Both the position numbers and the translations under genes were made by a program. A stretch of DNA of 64,000 nt from Helianthus annuus (lineage: Eukaryota; Streptophyta; Magnoliopsida; Asterales; Asteraceae): contig NC_035449.2 of the NCBI RefSeq assembly GCF_002127325.2, forward strand, positions 78,406,693 to 78,470,692. The letters are read 5' to 3'. Within the stretch, counting starts at the first letter, position 1, and every line of letters starts with the position of its first letter. The notes under the pieces were generated by a model, which had not been told where the DNA came from, made no database searches, and saw only the letters and a list, made by a program, of their open reading frames with translations. Of the stretch, positions 19,519 to 29,444 are shown piece by piece.

Positions 19519-21074
19519 ATGGCCTCGAGATCAAGCATGAGCTCCTCCACTATGTCTGCTAAGGCTTCTGCTACTACTGGTTCGGTGCTTCCACCACCTC
19601 CTCCGAGGATGCCCGCTCCTTCACAACCTCAGGATGTTAACCCTACTCGGAGTATCCAAGGATCTGCTCCCGTTTTAGCTTCTAATGATGAAATTCTAAC
19701 ATTATTCGGAAGTGTGCAGGAACAAATGAGGCAGCAACAGGAAACAAACCAAATGTTGTTAAGGGAAATACAACTCTTAAAATCTGGTTCGAGCAGATCC
19801 ACTGAAGATATCGTCACTCCTCTACCGCCCAGGGCTTTGAACTTCAGTTCTGCAGTTTACACTGAGGATAACCGGGGAAATATTGTGCCTAGCCATCCCC
19901 AGAATCCTACTCCTGAGATGCCCTCTTCGGTTAGAGTGTCAACTATGAGGAGCTCAGGATATGCTTCAGGATATGGCCAAAATCCTCAGATTGGTAACGT
20001 GTCTAATAATAATAATACTCTTGCCACTAACAGTGTTGGATCTTTGCAGGATACAGGTGTGACATCGGCATTATCTAGGGAGCTTCAGAAGCTAAAGGAT
20101 ATGATATCCAGTGTACCTACGGTGGTTCAGCCGATCCCTGAAGTATCCCAGGATAGCCACAGGATATCTCGGTTTGTGCATCCCATTTGTGATGCTGAAA
20201 TCCCGAAAAGATTCCAAACTCCCAACATGAAGCTTTATGATGGAACCACGGATCTTGAGGAGCATATCAACCCTATCCCTCCAGAACTTAAGGAAGCATG
20301 CTTATGCAAGGGTTTCGACTCTACCCTAACAGGATCAGCCTTAAAATGGCTGTTAAACGTTCCTCCTCACTCAATACTTCTTTTGCTCATTTGGTTAACT
20401 TATTTAATAGTCAATTTTCTTGCAGCCGGAGTTTTGAGAAATTAACCAGTGATCTTTACAGGATAACTCAAGGACCTCAGGAATCCTTGAGGGACTATGT
20501 GAATAAGTTTAGCCGGGAATCCTTGGATATCCCACACCTTGATGTCGCAACAGCAGTGCAGGCTTTCAAAATGGGATTGCAGAAAGATTCCTAGTTTTAC
20601 CAGGATCTTGTTATGAATCCCTGCAGAAACCTGGATGAAGCTCGTAACAGGGCATTGAGATATATTAGGCTGGAGGATGATAAGAAAATGCAAGAGAGGA
20701 TGAATGCATCCTCAACATATGAGTCAACTAACAGGAAGTCAGAATCCTCGTACAAACCATACCGCTCTAAGCCGTATGGTAGAAATGATAACAAGAAAGT
20801 GAATACTGTTGAAGACGAGGATCCTGAGGAGTATCCTGAGTTATCTGAATATTGTTTTTCTGTTAATATACCTGAACTAATGTACGCTATGCAGGGTTTA
20901 GGAGACAAAGCCAGGTGGCCTCGGAAGAATCAACAAAAGGCTGATTGGAAGGATAAGTCCAAATGGTGTGCCTTCCATGAAGATTTCGGACATGTTACGG
21001 AGAATTGCATTGCTCTAAGGAAGGAAATAAGCTATCTCTTGAGTAAAGGTTATCTGAAGGATCTCCTGGGATGA
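19519..21074 (+). pseudogene. gag of element A, frameshifted and with stops
   Basis: The likely start is ATG at 19519 (MASRSSMSSSTMSAKASA); the frame upstream overlaps the primer-binding site. A Pro/Ser/Gln-rich N-part is followed by a coiled stretch (QEQMRQQQETNQMLLREIQL), the capsid region (IPKRFQTPNMKLYDGTTDLE, then GSALKWLL) and a CAFHEDFGHVTENC zinc-knuckle-like motif (about 20970-21010). Damage: about nine residues missing after LEEHI compared with B, a 1-nt frameshift near 20373, TAG at 20592, and TGA at 21072 in place of an Arg codon. Role: virion-like particle shell and RNA packaging. Confidence 0.88.
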
Positions 21075-21767
21075 AAGAAAAACAAGGGTCAGGATACTGA
21101 GAAGGATCCTGAACGTGCAGCACCACCTCCTGCGGATGCCAAGATAATCAACTTTATTTCAGGAGGATCCGACATTTGTGGAACTTCATATTTGGCGGCC
21201 AAGAGGCATGCAAAGGAGGCTAAAGCCGAAAGAGGGGAGAGACCAACCAGGATGATAACCCTCACAGCTGATAAAGTGATCACTTTTGATAGCGATGACA
21301 GGGATACTGTCCAGGATCCTCACCATGATACTCTGGTAATAACATTATATGTGGCTAACCATTTTGTACGCAGGATATTGGTGGACAATGAAAGCTCCGT
21401 CAACATAGTCCAATTAGAGACGTTGAAGAGGATGAATGTATCCCCAATGGATATCACTTCAAAATCCACTGTACTCGTTGGCTTCAGTGGAGAAGCTAGG
21501 AATACCGTAGGAGAGATTAAATTACCAGTATATGTTGAAGGGGTCAATTCGATACAACACTTCTGTGTGATGGACTCCCTATCCTGCTATAATATTATAT
21601 TGGGCAAGCCATGGATCCATGATATGAAAGTTGTGCCATCGACTTATCATCAATGCATCAAAATCCCTACACCTTGGGGGGTTGTCAAAGTAGACAGTGA
21701 TCATCAGAAAGCAAAGGAGTGTTACTCATCCTCCATGAAATCCTCTACCAAGCCTAATGCAGCATAG
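21075..21767 (+). pseudogene. Protease domain of element A, active site altered
   Basis: Continues the gag frame through KNKGQDTEKDPER to a retropepsin-like domain. The catalytic stretch reads ILVDNESSVNIV, whereas B has ILVDDGSSVNII, so the Asp-x-Gly core is lost in A (Gly to Glu). The domain continues with VLVGFSGEARNTVGEIKLPV, FCVMDSLSCYNIILGKPW and IPTPWG. It ends at TAG 21765-21767, followed by CAATTA. Family role: cleaving the Gag-Pol polyprotein by a dimeric aspartic protease. Confidence 0.85.
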
Positions 21768-21773
21768 CAATTA
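21765..21773 (+). promoter_or_regulatory. Candidate stop-readthrough site, gag-pro/pol (A)
   Basis: TAG CAA TTA, in frame between protease and RT. The TAG and following codons are at the identical position in B (55976-55984, minus). TAG-CAR-YYA is the established efficient readthrough context of tobamoviruses. Confidence 0.55.
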
Positions 21774-23200
21774 AAGATACGGGCCTAGTATATCGCGGAA
21801 GCTTCGGAGCAGGATGTGAAAAAAGTTATCCTGGATCAGGATAATCCGGATATCTCGGTGCTCGTAGGGACCAATATCCCTCAGGATATTGAGCATCACT
21901 TGACTAACTTTTTGAAATGCAGGATGTCAACATTCGCGTGGAAGCACGAGGATATGACAGGTATTTCCAAGGATGTTATAACACACAAGCTTGGTATTGA
22001 CAGGTCATTTAAGCCTGTCCAGCAGAAAATAAGGAAATTTGCTCCAGAACGAAATGCAATTATTCAAGAAGAAGTAGACAGATTATTGAAGTCGAAAATG
22101 ATCAGAGAAGTCAAATTCCCAAGATGGCTGGCAAATGTAGTCGTGGTACAGAAGAAAAATGGGAAATGGAGAGTTTGTGTAGACTACACGGACTTGAACA
22201 AGGCTTGTCCTAAAGACCCATTTCCTCTTCCTCATATTGATGCAATGGTAGATGCTATCGCCGGCCACGAGATGTTAACCTTCATGGATGCATCCTCAGG
22301 ATTTCAGCAGATTCAAATGGAGCCTTCGGACCAGGAGGATACTGCCTTCATGACACCAACAGGTATTTATTGCTATACTGCTATGCCTTTCGGTTTGAAA
22401 AATGCAGGTGCAACATACCAAAGATTGGTGAACATGATGTTCAAAGATAAGCTGGGGGACACAATGGAGGTATACATCAATGATATGGTGGTGAAATCTA
22501 AAAAAGCTGAGGATCACCTCCAGGATATTAAGAGAGCATTTGATATCCTGGATCAGTATAACATGAAGCTGAATCCTGCTAAATGCCATTTCTGAGTGGG
22601 GGCAGGAAAGTTTCTAGGATATATGGTAACCAAAAGAGGAATAGATGCGAGCCCGGAGCAGATCAAAGCCATCTTGGATATCAAATCACCTTCAAATATG
22701 AAGGATGTTCAACGATTGACAGGCCGAGTAGCAGCATTGAATAGATTTATCTCAAGATCCTCAGAAAAATGCAAGGAGTTTTATGATATCCTGAAGAAAA
22801 ATAAGAAGTTTGAATGGGGGAAGAAGCATGAAGCAGCCTTGCAGGATTTGAAGCAGTATCTTTCAACCGCACCTCTACTGATGAAGCCTGAGGATGGTGA
22901 ACCATTATCCCTGTATCTTGCAGTATCAGGGAATGCAGTAAGTGCTGTCCTTGTAAAGGATCATGAAGGTCAGTAGTATCCTGTTTATTATGTTAGTAAA
23001 AGTTTGTTAGACGCTGAAACTAGGTATTCTCACCTAGAAAAGTTAATATTAGCCCTAGTTATGGCATCAACAAAGCTTAGACATTACTTTGAGACACATA
23101 GGATTCATGTTAAAACTAATTATCCTGTTAAAAATGTGCTTAGGAAACCAGAAATGTCCGGTAGAATGGCTAAATGGTCAGTGATGGTGCATCTAATGTA
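21768..23200 (+). pseudogene. Reverse transcriptase and RNase H of element A
   Basis: Pol frame from QLKIRA. RT motifs: WLANVVVVQKKNGKWRVCVD, LNKACPKDPFPLP, MDASSGFQQIQM, TAFMTPTGIYCYTAMPFGLK. The metal-binding motif reads YINDMVV instead of YIDDMVV, which loses an essential Asp. RNase H follows (LSLYLAVSGNAVSAVLVKD, then YYVSKSLLDAETRYSHLEKL). Stops: TAG at about 21786, TGA at 22593 within CHF(E)VGAG, and TAG at 22974. The end is scrambled from about 23160. Function in the family: copying element RNA into DNA in cytoplasmic particles. Confidence 0.9.
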
Positions 23201-23290
23201 AGAGGTACAGCATTAGGAATACTACTGGGATCATCGCTAAATGGTAGAATGGCTAAATGGTCAGTGATGGTACAACAGCTAGGAGAAAAC
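23156..23290 (+). repeat. Scrambled filler block in element A pol
   Basis: GGTAGAATGGCTAAATGGTC occurs at about 23160 and again at 23242. GATGGTGCATCTAATGTAAG occurs at about 23184 and again at 23315. TAGGAATACTACT is also doubled, and GGGATCATCGCT matches sequence at about 23670. This patchwork replaces the stretch that in B and C encodes the end of the first RNase H and connection. Confidence 0.8.
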
Positions 23291-23713
23291 TTAGAATGCT
23301 GGACATTGTATACTGATGGTGCATCTAATGTAAGAGGTGTAGGTCTAGGAATACTACTAAAATCGCCACAGGGGGACATATTACCCCAGGCTATTAGGTG
23401 TGAATTTCCTGCCACTAATAATGAGGCAGAATATGAAGCTTTGATTACAGGATTAGAGTTGGCTAAAAATATGAGTATCAAGAATTTGCAAGTATATGTT
23501 GACTCTTTGTTGATCACTAATCATTTTAATGGAACCTATGCAGTTAAAGGAGAGAAGTTAATCGAGTATCTTGAGATTCTCAAAAAATTAGCAGGATATT
23601 TCGATATTTTTACACTTGAACAGGTACCAAGAGAGGATAATGCTGAAGCTGATGCCTTGGTAAATCTGGGATCATCGCTCAGGATACCGGAAGGAACCTG
23701 AATACCAATATTA
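23270..23713 (+). pseudogene. Second RNase H domain of element A
   Basis: A separate RNase H-like domain: WTLYTDGASNVRGVGLGILL with the first Asp, CEFPATNNEAEYEALITGLE with the Glu, VYVDSLLITNHFNG with the second Asp and PREDNAEADALVNLG with the last Asp. All four expected acidic residues are visible. Two RNase H domains are an established trait of the Tat lineage. The frame is open to a TGA in place of Gln after RIPEGT (23699-23701), then continues into integrase. Confidence 0.85.
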
Positions 23714-25038
23714 CATATCCTGTATCCTGCGACGAATCCTCAGGATAAGGAAGTAATAAGTATTCAGGATCCTGAGGATAAGTATCCCGACAGGGATCCT
23801 AAGTCCTGGACGGCTCCAATCACAAGATATCTAAAGGATGGACATATCCCCAAAGATGAGAATCCTAAGGCCTTTAGGATGAAGGTTTCACGATTTACTA
23901 TTATAAATAACGTTTTGTACAAGAAATCTCTTGCAGGTCCGTATCTGGGGTGCCTGGAAGATCCCGAGACCAAAGAGGTACTCCAGGATATACATGAAGG
24001 GGATTGTGGTAACCATACTGGGGGCAGGTCATTATTTTCGAAAGTATTAAGAACAGGATACTATTGGCCGACAATGAAGAAAGATGCTGTGGAATATGCT
24101 CGAAGATGTGACGCATGTTAGAGGCATAGCAACATTCTGCACCAACCAGCTGAACCGTGTATCCTATAGTCTCCCCTTGGCCATTCATGAAATGGGGGAT
24201 GGACATAGTAGGGAAATTACCAAAAGCCCCAGGAGGAAAAGTCTTTATGTTGGCAATGACTGATTATTTCTCTAAGTGGGTGGAAGCTGAAGCATTTGTG
24301 CAAGTCAGAGACCAGGAAGTAGTATCCTTTATAAAGAGAAATATCCTGACCAGGTTTGGAGTACCAGCTGAAATCATTTGTGATAATGGATCCCAGTTTA
24401 TAAGCAAGAGAACTACTGACTTTTGCAAAAGTTGGGGAATCAAAATGATCACGTCTACCCCGGTACATCCTCAAGCAAATCGGCAAGCTGAATCCTCAAA
24501 TAAGATAATTGTCAACAATTTGAAGAAGAGATTAGGAGCCAAAAAAGGAAGATGGGCAGAAGAACTACCCTTTGTTTTGTGGGCTGATAGAACAACGGTG
24601 AAAAATGCAACGGGCCAAACCCCATTTTCTTTGGTATTTGGAACAGAGGCAATGATTCGAATAGAGATGGTGATACCTACGGCAAGATCCAACCTTCAGG
24701 ATCCTGAGCAGAATCCTGAAGCTCTGTGCCATGAGTTAGACACTGTGGATGAAACAAGGGATGCAGCAAAGCTAAGGATGGCGGCATATCAACAGAGGAT
24801 ATCCAGAGCATACAACAAAAATATAAGAACTAGGAGGTTTCAAGTTGGAGACTGGGTGTTGAGAAAAGCTTTTCAGAATACTACCAATCCTGCCGATGGA
24901 AAATTAGCTCCAAAATGGGAAGGACCCTATGAGATTGAATCAGAATCAGGGAAAGGAGAGTACCTTCTTAAGAATATGGAGGGGGATATGCTACCAAGAT
25001 CCTGGAATGCTATACATCTCAAAGCATATTTTAAGTGA
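23702..25038 (+). pseudogene. Integrase of element A
   Basis: HHCC zinc-binding N-part (HEGDCGNHTGG, then CDAC) with a TAG after CDAC (24119-24121), then the catalytic core: [41 protein letters not shown], so the D, D and E residues are present. The C-terminal part carries GDWVLRKAFQNTTNPADGKL and ends AIHLKAYFK at 25038. There is no chromodomain, as expected for Tat. A frame change occurs near 24150 between the zinc part and the core. Role: inserting element DNA into chromosomes. Confidence 0.88.
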
Positions 25039-25135
25039 GTTTAGAACTTAAATTCTAACTCAAGATGGTATGAATTCTGTCTCTTTTAAATATAATTTAT
25101 TTTATTTGAACTCAATACTAACTTAAGCATCGGAC

Positions 25136-25158
25136 GGGTGTTAGCCAAGCTAACACCC
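25136..25158. repeat. GGGTGTTAGC hairpin after integrase (A)
   Basis: GGGTGTTAGC, four-base spacer with one unpaired base, then GCTAACACCC. It is conserved at the same place in B (34356-34378) and C (60251-60273) with loop changes only. Confidence 0.75.
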
Positions 25159-25228
25159 ACCTTAGTTTAAAGTTGTTTTGCAGAATATGATTCAGGATGT
25201 AGCTCCAGGATACACACGAAGGATACTT

Positions 25229-25560
25229 CGAAAGATTAGAGGATTGGCCCCCTCTCTCACGTTTAAGGGATCCAGATCCCTTCACAGGTTTAAAGGTATT
25301 CACCTTTCTCACGAATTGGGTTTAGACACCCCGCCTGGAGCGTAAGTTATCCAGGGATAGTTCAAGGTGGCGGGACCAGTTCATGTAAAAGTGGCTGACA
25401 ATTTCGTTACTGTTGGCTATGCCCTGGATCCTTAAGGTATATGAGGATTGATCACCCTCTCTCGCGAAAGGGTATTTTCATACTCTCTAAGGTTTAAAGG
25501 TTTTCACCTTTCTAAGTCTTGGAGTTTATACACTCCCGCCTGTAGCGCATAAAAATTCGG
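25229..25560. repeat. Duplicated hairpin block in the 3' region of A
   Basis: Two diverged blocks (about 25229-25350 and 25441-25560) share the order GAGGATTG, CCCTCTCTC, a hairpin around AGGG, GGTTTAAAGGT-TTCACCTTT, GGGTTTA/GAGTTTA and CCGCCTG-AGCG. Hairpins include AAGGGATCCAGATCCCTT (25265-25282) and AAAGGTATTCACCTTT (25292-25307). The same pair of blocks is in B (about 33970-34270) and C (about 59870-60160). Confidence 0.75.
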
Positions 25561-26298
25561 GATTTTCCCCAGGATACCAAGGATTTATCCCCAGTATATC
25601 TTTGGGTTTTACCCCTGTAATACAAGAATTGTTTATACAGTTGGGACTAATGTTCTAAATTATTCTAAGTGTGTAAAGACTTCATGCACAGGGGACATTC
25701 CTTCTAGAGCAATTATGTGAAGCTCAAAAGATCAAGGTTGGGCTAAGTGTCTCGGACTGGGGACATCTTAGTGGGAAAAGTTGCAAAAGGGGTAGGAGTT
25801 TGATACTAAGGTTACACTCAATTCCTGGTATGATCTTTCCTTTGTGAATCTTACACAATTTGTTTGATCTTTTGAAACCATGTTTAAAGATTAAGTATCC
25901 TGATTGGGATATATTTTAGGGTATATTCTCGAGATATATCCTCGAAATATGATTCAGGATATTTGGTTGGAATGTTCGGGATACGGTACTTGGGTTTGAA
26001 AATCAGAGTTGAATTTATTTATAAAGTCTAAGTAGATTATCTTTTTCCTTTAAAAATTCTATTTAAATTATTGGAGATTTTGAAAAATGAACTATTTTTT
26101 CTTAGAAACTTTGTCTAAATTGTTTGGATTTTGAGAAGTCCTATTTGACGGAAGTCTTCGTAGGATACCACTGAGTATATTGATCAGGATATTTTCAAGG
26201 AAATGGTAAGACTAATTTTGCAAGATCTAAACTAAGTAAGGCATGACAGGAATTAAAAGGCAACAACAGATAAGTCAAAAGATGGTTATATTATTAAC
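25561..26298. other. Non-coding 3' region of element A
   Basis: No open frame of interest. It matches 33400-33960 of B and 59110-59860 of C on the opposite strand, so it is part of the element. CAGGATA and TATCCTG words recur. Confidence 0.6.
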
Positions 26299-26310
26299 AG
26301 GTCAAAAGTT

Positions 26311-26497
26311 GTGCTTTTGGTTTCACCTCAAACCGAGGCCCATCCGCCAAAAGCACAGTTAAGTTTTTACCATATTTACGCAATGGTTGAAGGTTTCATC
26401 TCAAAATGAGACCCATCCGCCTCCAACCATTGCATCGTACTAACTGATGACCAAGGGCTTCATCCTGAAACCCAGGACCCATCCACCTTTGGTCATC
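26311..26497 (-). ncRNA. Three consecutive covarying stem-loops (A)
   Basis: Units at 26311-26356, 26380-26433 and 26446-26497. Each has an outer stem of 10-12 bp (GTGCTTTTGG/CCAAAAGCAC, GCAATGGTTG/CAACCATTGC, GATGACCAA/TTGGTCATC), then conserved unpaired strands (minus-strand sense GGATGGG and TGAAACC or TGAAGCC), then an inner stem of about 5 bp and a 3-5 nt loop. Stem sequences differ between units while pairing and internal loops are kept. They lie about 140-320 bp past the stop of the antisense gene, on its 3' side. Single copies occur in C (30413-30463) and B (33286-33337). Whether it acts as RNA is inference. Confidence 0.65.
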
Positions 26498-26634
26498 ATA
26501 TTGTTCTAATGCAGGAAATATAAAGTGTTCAAAGGCAGGAAATGTAAATTGTTTAAACAAACCACAATAACCAAATCTAAAAAAGTGGGCTCCAGCCTCG
26601 GCACATATATCCATCATCGCCCACATTGCTGCGC

Positions 26635-28414
26635 TTAGGGGGCAGCTCCCTCTTCCATCGTGTCCTCTCCAGCAGCATCCTCTCCAGCATTCATCCCAGC
26701 CTCATCAGCAGCATCTCCACCAGCATCCTTTGTAGCACCAGCATCATCTACCTTCTCGGTCACCTTAGCGGATTTCTCTGCAGCAGGTTTTGAGGGGGGC
26801 TCCACTAGATTGCCACCAAGATCCTTCAATTTCATTTCCCAGGCTTTGATATTCCATGAAGGGCATTCAAAGCCCAAAGCCCTCGTAAGCCATTTTCAGC
26901 CTGGCCTGGAGGAGGGAGATGATAACTGAATTCTTAAGGCTCTCCCGGTACGAAGCCATATCTTGCTCATGTTGAATCTCGGCCGCGTCGGACTTAGCTT
27001 GAGCCTCTTGGGTGATCTTCTGGATGGTAGACTGGTGGTCTTGGGTCATGGCCTTGTACTTGGCTTCATAATGTTCCGATTTGGCGGTGGCGATTGCTGC
27101 TTGATCTGCGATGGTAGCCTCAGTCTTCTTCAGTTTGCTCTCCAACATGACATTCGAGCCACATGCGTCCTCGTAGAGGAATACCAGGCGTTCAAGGCCC
27201 TGTAAGGTAGGTAAACAGGTATCAGCCTAAACTAACATTTGTAATTAGCATATGGTGCAAGATATAGGCTAGAATACTAACATGGTTAAGGAAACCTGTC
27301 ATGAATTTGCTGGAATCCGTGAACCCATGATTCTGAAATGGGAATACATGGGGAGTAGTAGGATGATCTGCTTCCTTCCTCTTCTGGGAGCTGGAGGCCG
27401 GGGTCCTGGATGCTGGAGGAGCTTTGGGAGCGGTGGTAGTCTTTGAGTTGTTGGGCTTTGGGGTATCAGCTGGCTTCGGATTAATCTCTTGTTTGATGGG
27501 TGCAAGGCTAGAATAACTATCCAACTCATCAAGTTGGAAGCCTTCAAGGTTGATGACCGGCACTGTGTCAAGGGAGAAGTGTTTAATTTATGTCATTTAT
27601 ATCCTATAGTCAATTTGCTCACCTATACTTACCAGACATTTCTGAACTAGATTTCTGACTTGAGTTTGTGAGAGACAGGGAGAAAGTTCTTTCGGTGGCA
27701 GGAAGTCGGTAAATCTCTTTGATCCTGGGTTGTGATTCTGCACTTGGGGATGCTAGGTCTTTGAAATTCGCTGCACAAATATTAGGATATCAGTCAGAAT
27801 ACAGTCAAGAATATATTTGGGAATGTTCCTAAAACCCTAAATCTTACCCTTGGTTAGCCATCTAACTGGCAGATCAAAACCCCTATCAATGGAGTCCCTT
27901 TTTACGAAAAGAACTTTCGTTGCCACTGATCTTCGTTCTTGGTGGCTTTAAGGATTAGGGGATTTTTGGAAGTGGAAAACAAGAGGAAACGGCTATTTCC
28001 ATGAGATCTCAATCGATATGCTATGGGAAGGTCTTCAATACACAAGTCAGGGCAATGACGAGATTTGATTTGGTCAAGCACCATCAAAACTCGCCAGACC
28101 ATTGGCATGGTTTGGGCATAACTAAGGCCGGTGAGCTCGAAGAAACGAGAAATGAAGGGTGGAAATGGGTACCGGAATCCTAAAGAAAAGGGGTAGGCAA
28201 AAAAGCAAACCCACTCGTCTGATGACGCATCTAATCGGACCTCCCGATCAAAAGGGCGAATGACTGTTCCGGTGGGAAAGGCGTCGGAATCCTTCAGAGT
28301 AGCGATATCGGCATTGTTGAAGGAGCAGGTCTTTTTTTCTGGTTCTCGTATGAGGTTTTGACTCACGAGGGTTGGGAGCGGTTCATTCGAGTGAGATCTT
28401 GTCCGTGATGCCAT
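26635..28414 (-). pseudogene. Antisense-strand gene (aORF) of A, two frameshifts
   Basis: Four exons on minus: 27848-28414, 27633-27770 (138 nt), 27282-27562 (281 nt), 26635-27199. It starts MASRTRSHSNEPLPT. Exon 1 carries YPFSLGFRYPFPPF, AQTMPMVWRVLMVLDQIK and YRLRSHGNSRFLLFST (PF04195-like, recall). Exon 3 is Pro/Lys/Ser-rich with SSSQKRKEAD. Exon 4 is a long coiled coil (LESKLKKTEATIADQ to ESLKNSVIISLLQARLKMA), with a Glu/Ala-rich tail ending EEGAAP. One T is missing near 27902 (exon 567 rather than 568 nt), and a frameshift near 26878 breaks exon 4. Function unknown; Tat elements commonly carry an ORF here. Confidence 0.85.
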
Positions 28415-28639
28415 GAGAAGAATCAAGCAAATTACAAGAAATTCAAAGAAAACAGAGGATGAGAGAGAGGGCGAATACCTGAAAATTGCTTGGAGAGAAG
28501 TGATAATAACGTGAGATATCTTAGCTAATTATAGGCTGGATATAGGGGGTGAAGAGTAAAAGAAGCATGGGAAGTTGCTCAAAGTCATCTCAAATGTCAC
28601 TTCGTTTTAATTACCTCGGTTTACGGGATAGAATATTTA

Positions 28640-28687
28640 AAATATATCCGTTGGATTGGTATACCAACAGATATATTTGGGGACAAT
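28640..28687 (+). promoter_or_regulatory. Polypurine tract and adjoining hairpin (A)
   Basis: The hairpin TATATCCGTTGG/CCAACAGATATA is followed by TTTGGGGACAAT directly before the 3' LTR. A G-rich purine run there is the plus-strand primer site of LTR elements. Confidence 0.65.
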
Positions 28688-29439
28688 TGTTATGGGTCAT
28701 TTTCTGAGCGTACATATCCTGACTAATATCCTGCTTTTGGTTCTTTGCTTTTGATCAGGATACTGGATTAGGATATTGCTAACATCCTGGGCGATATTCT
28801 GGGGTTAACTAAATTAACCACGTGCAGGTTAGATGATGTGGGTTACTAACGGTCAGATGGACTTCTTCTCCTCAAGACTCGGGCGTATCTGTTATGTGAG
28901 AGACGTTGAACCCGAAAGACCAGGTCTACAACGTTCGAGGGGGGAATATTCGCCGGATCCCGGTTATTTAGGATAGTTTGTTGCATTTCTTTTACTATAA
29001 ATAGATGGGGGCGGATCAGATTAAGGCACGCAATTTCTAACACACACTCTCGAACACTTTTGCTCTCTAGCTCACTGCAAACACTATACACAAACACTTG
29101 TATTCGAATTACCTTGTAACACCTAGTTGATCTGCACCACATCCTGCACTGTATCCTGATATTTGAAGTAATTGAAGAACAAGGCAACTGCGATTGTCAG
29201 CTCCCGAGGTTTTGTGCCGGCGATCTAGATTGATCAAGGGCTTTCCTCGTACATCACGTGTCAACCTTTACTTTTTTGCTCATTGTTTGATCATTGATAC
29301 AGCTCTATATCCGGAGCCGTATCCTGAAACTGTTTGTGTAATTAACTCAATTAACATATTTTTCACACACATTTCTAGCACACTACCTCACTTAACTAAT
29401 TTGATCACTTAATTACTTCGGTAATTTTTGACCAAAACA
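28688..29439 (+). repeat. 3' LTR of element A
   Basis: 752 bp, same ends as the 5' LTR, TATAAATA at 28996-29003. It is followed by the target duplication TTGAG and by C's exon 3. Confidence 0.93.
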
Positions 29440-29444
29440 TTGAG

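Larger units (their letters stand above)
18663..29439 (+). mobile_element. Complete Tat element A (10.8 kb)
   Basis: Two 752-bp LTRs (18663-19414 and 28688-29439) and a 5-bp target duplication TTGAG (18658-18662 and 29440-29444). Order: LTR, PBS, gag, protease, TAG, RT-RNase H, second RNase H, integrase, hairpin region, stem-loop triplet, antisense gene, PPT, LTR. It sits inside exon 3 of C's antisense gene; 35 nt before plus 246 nt after the insertion equals the 281-nt exon of B. Many stops and frameshifts make it non-autonomous. Confidence 0.93.

Noticed and set aside
22083..22589. Minus-strand frames opposite RT (and similar shadows at 23170, 24217, 35036, 61444)
   Set aside because: They are antisense shadows of conserved pol motifs and follow pol codon constraints.
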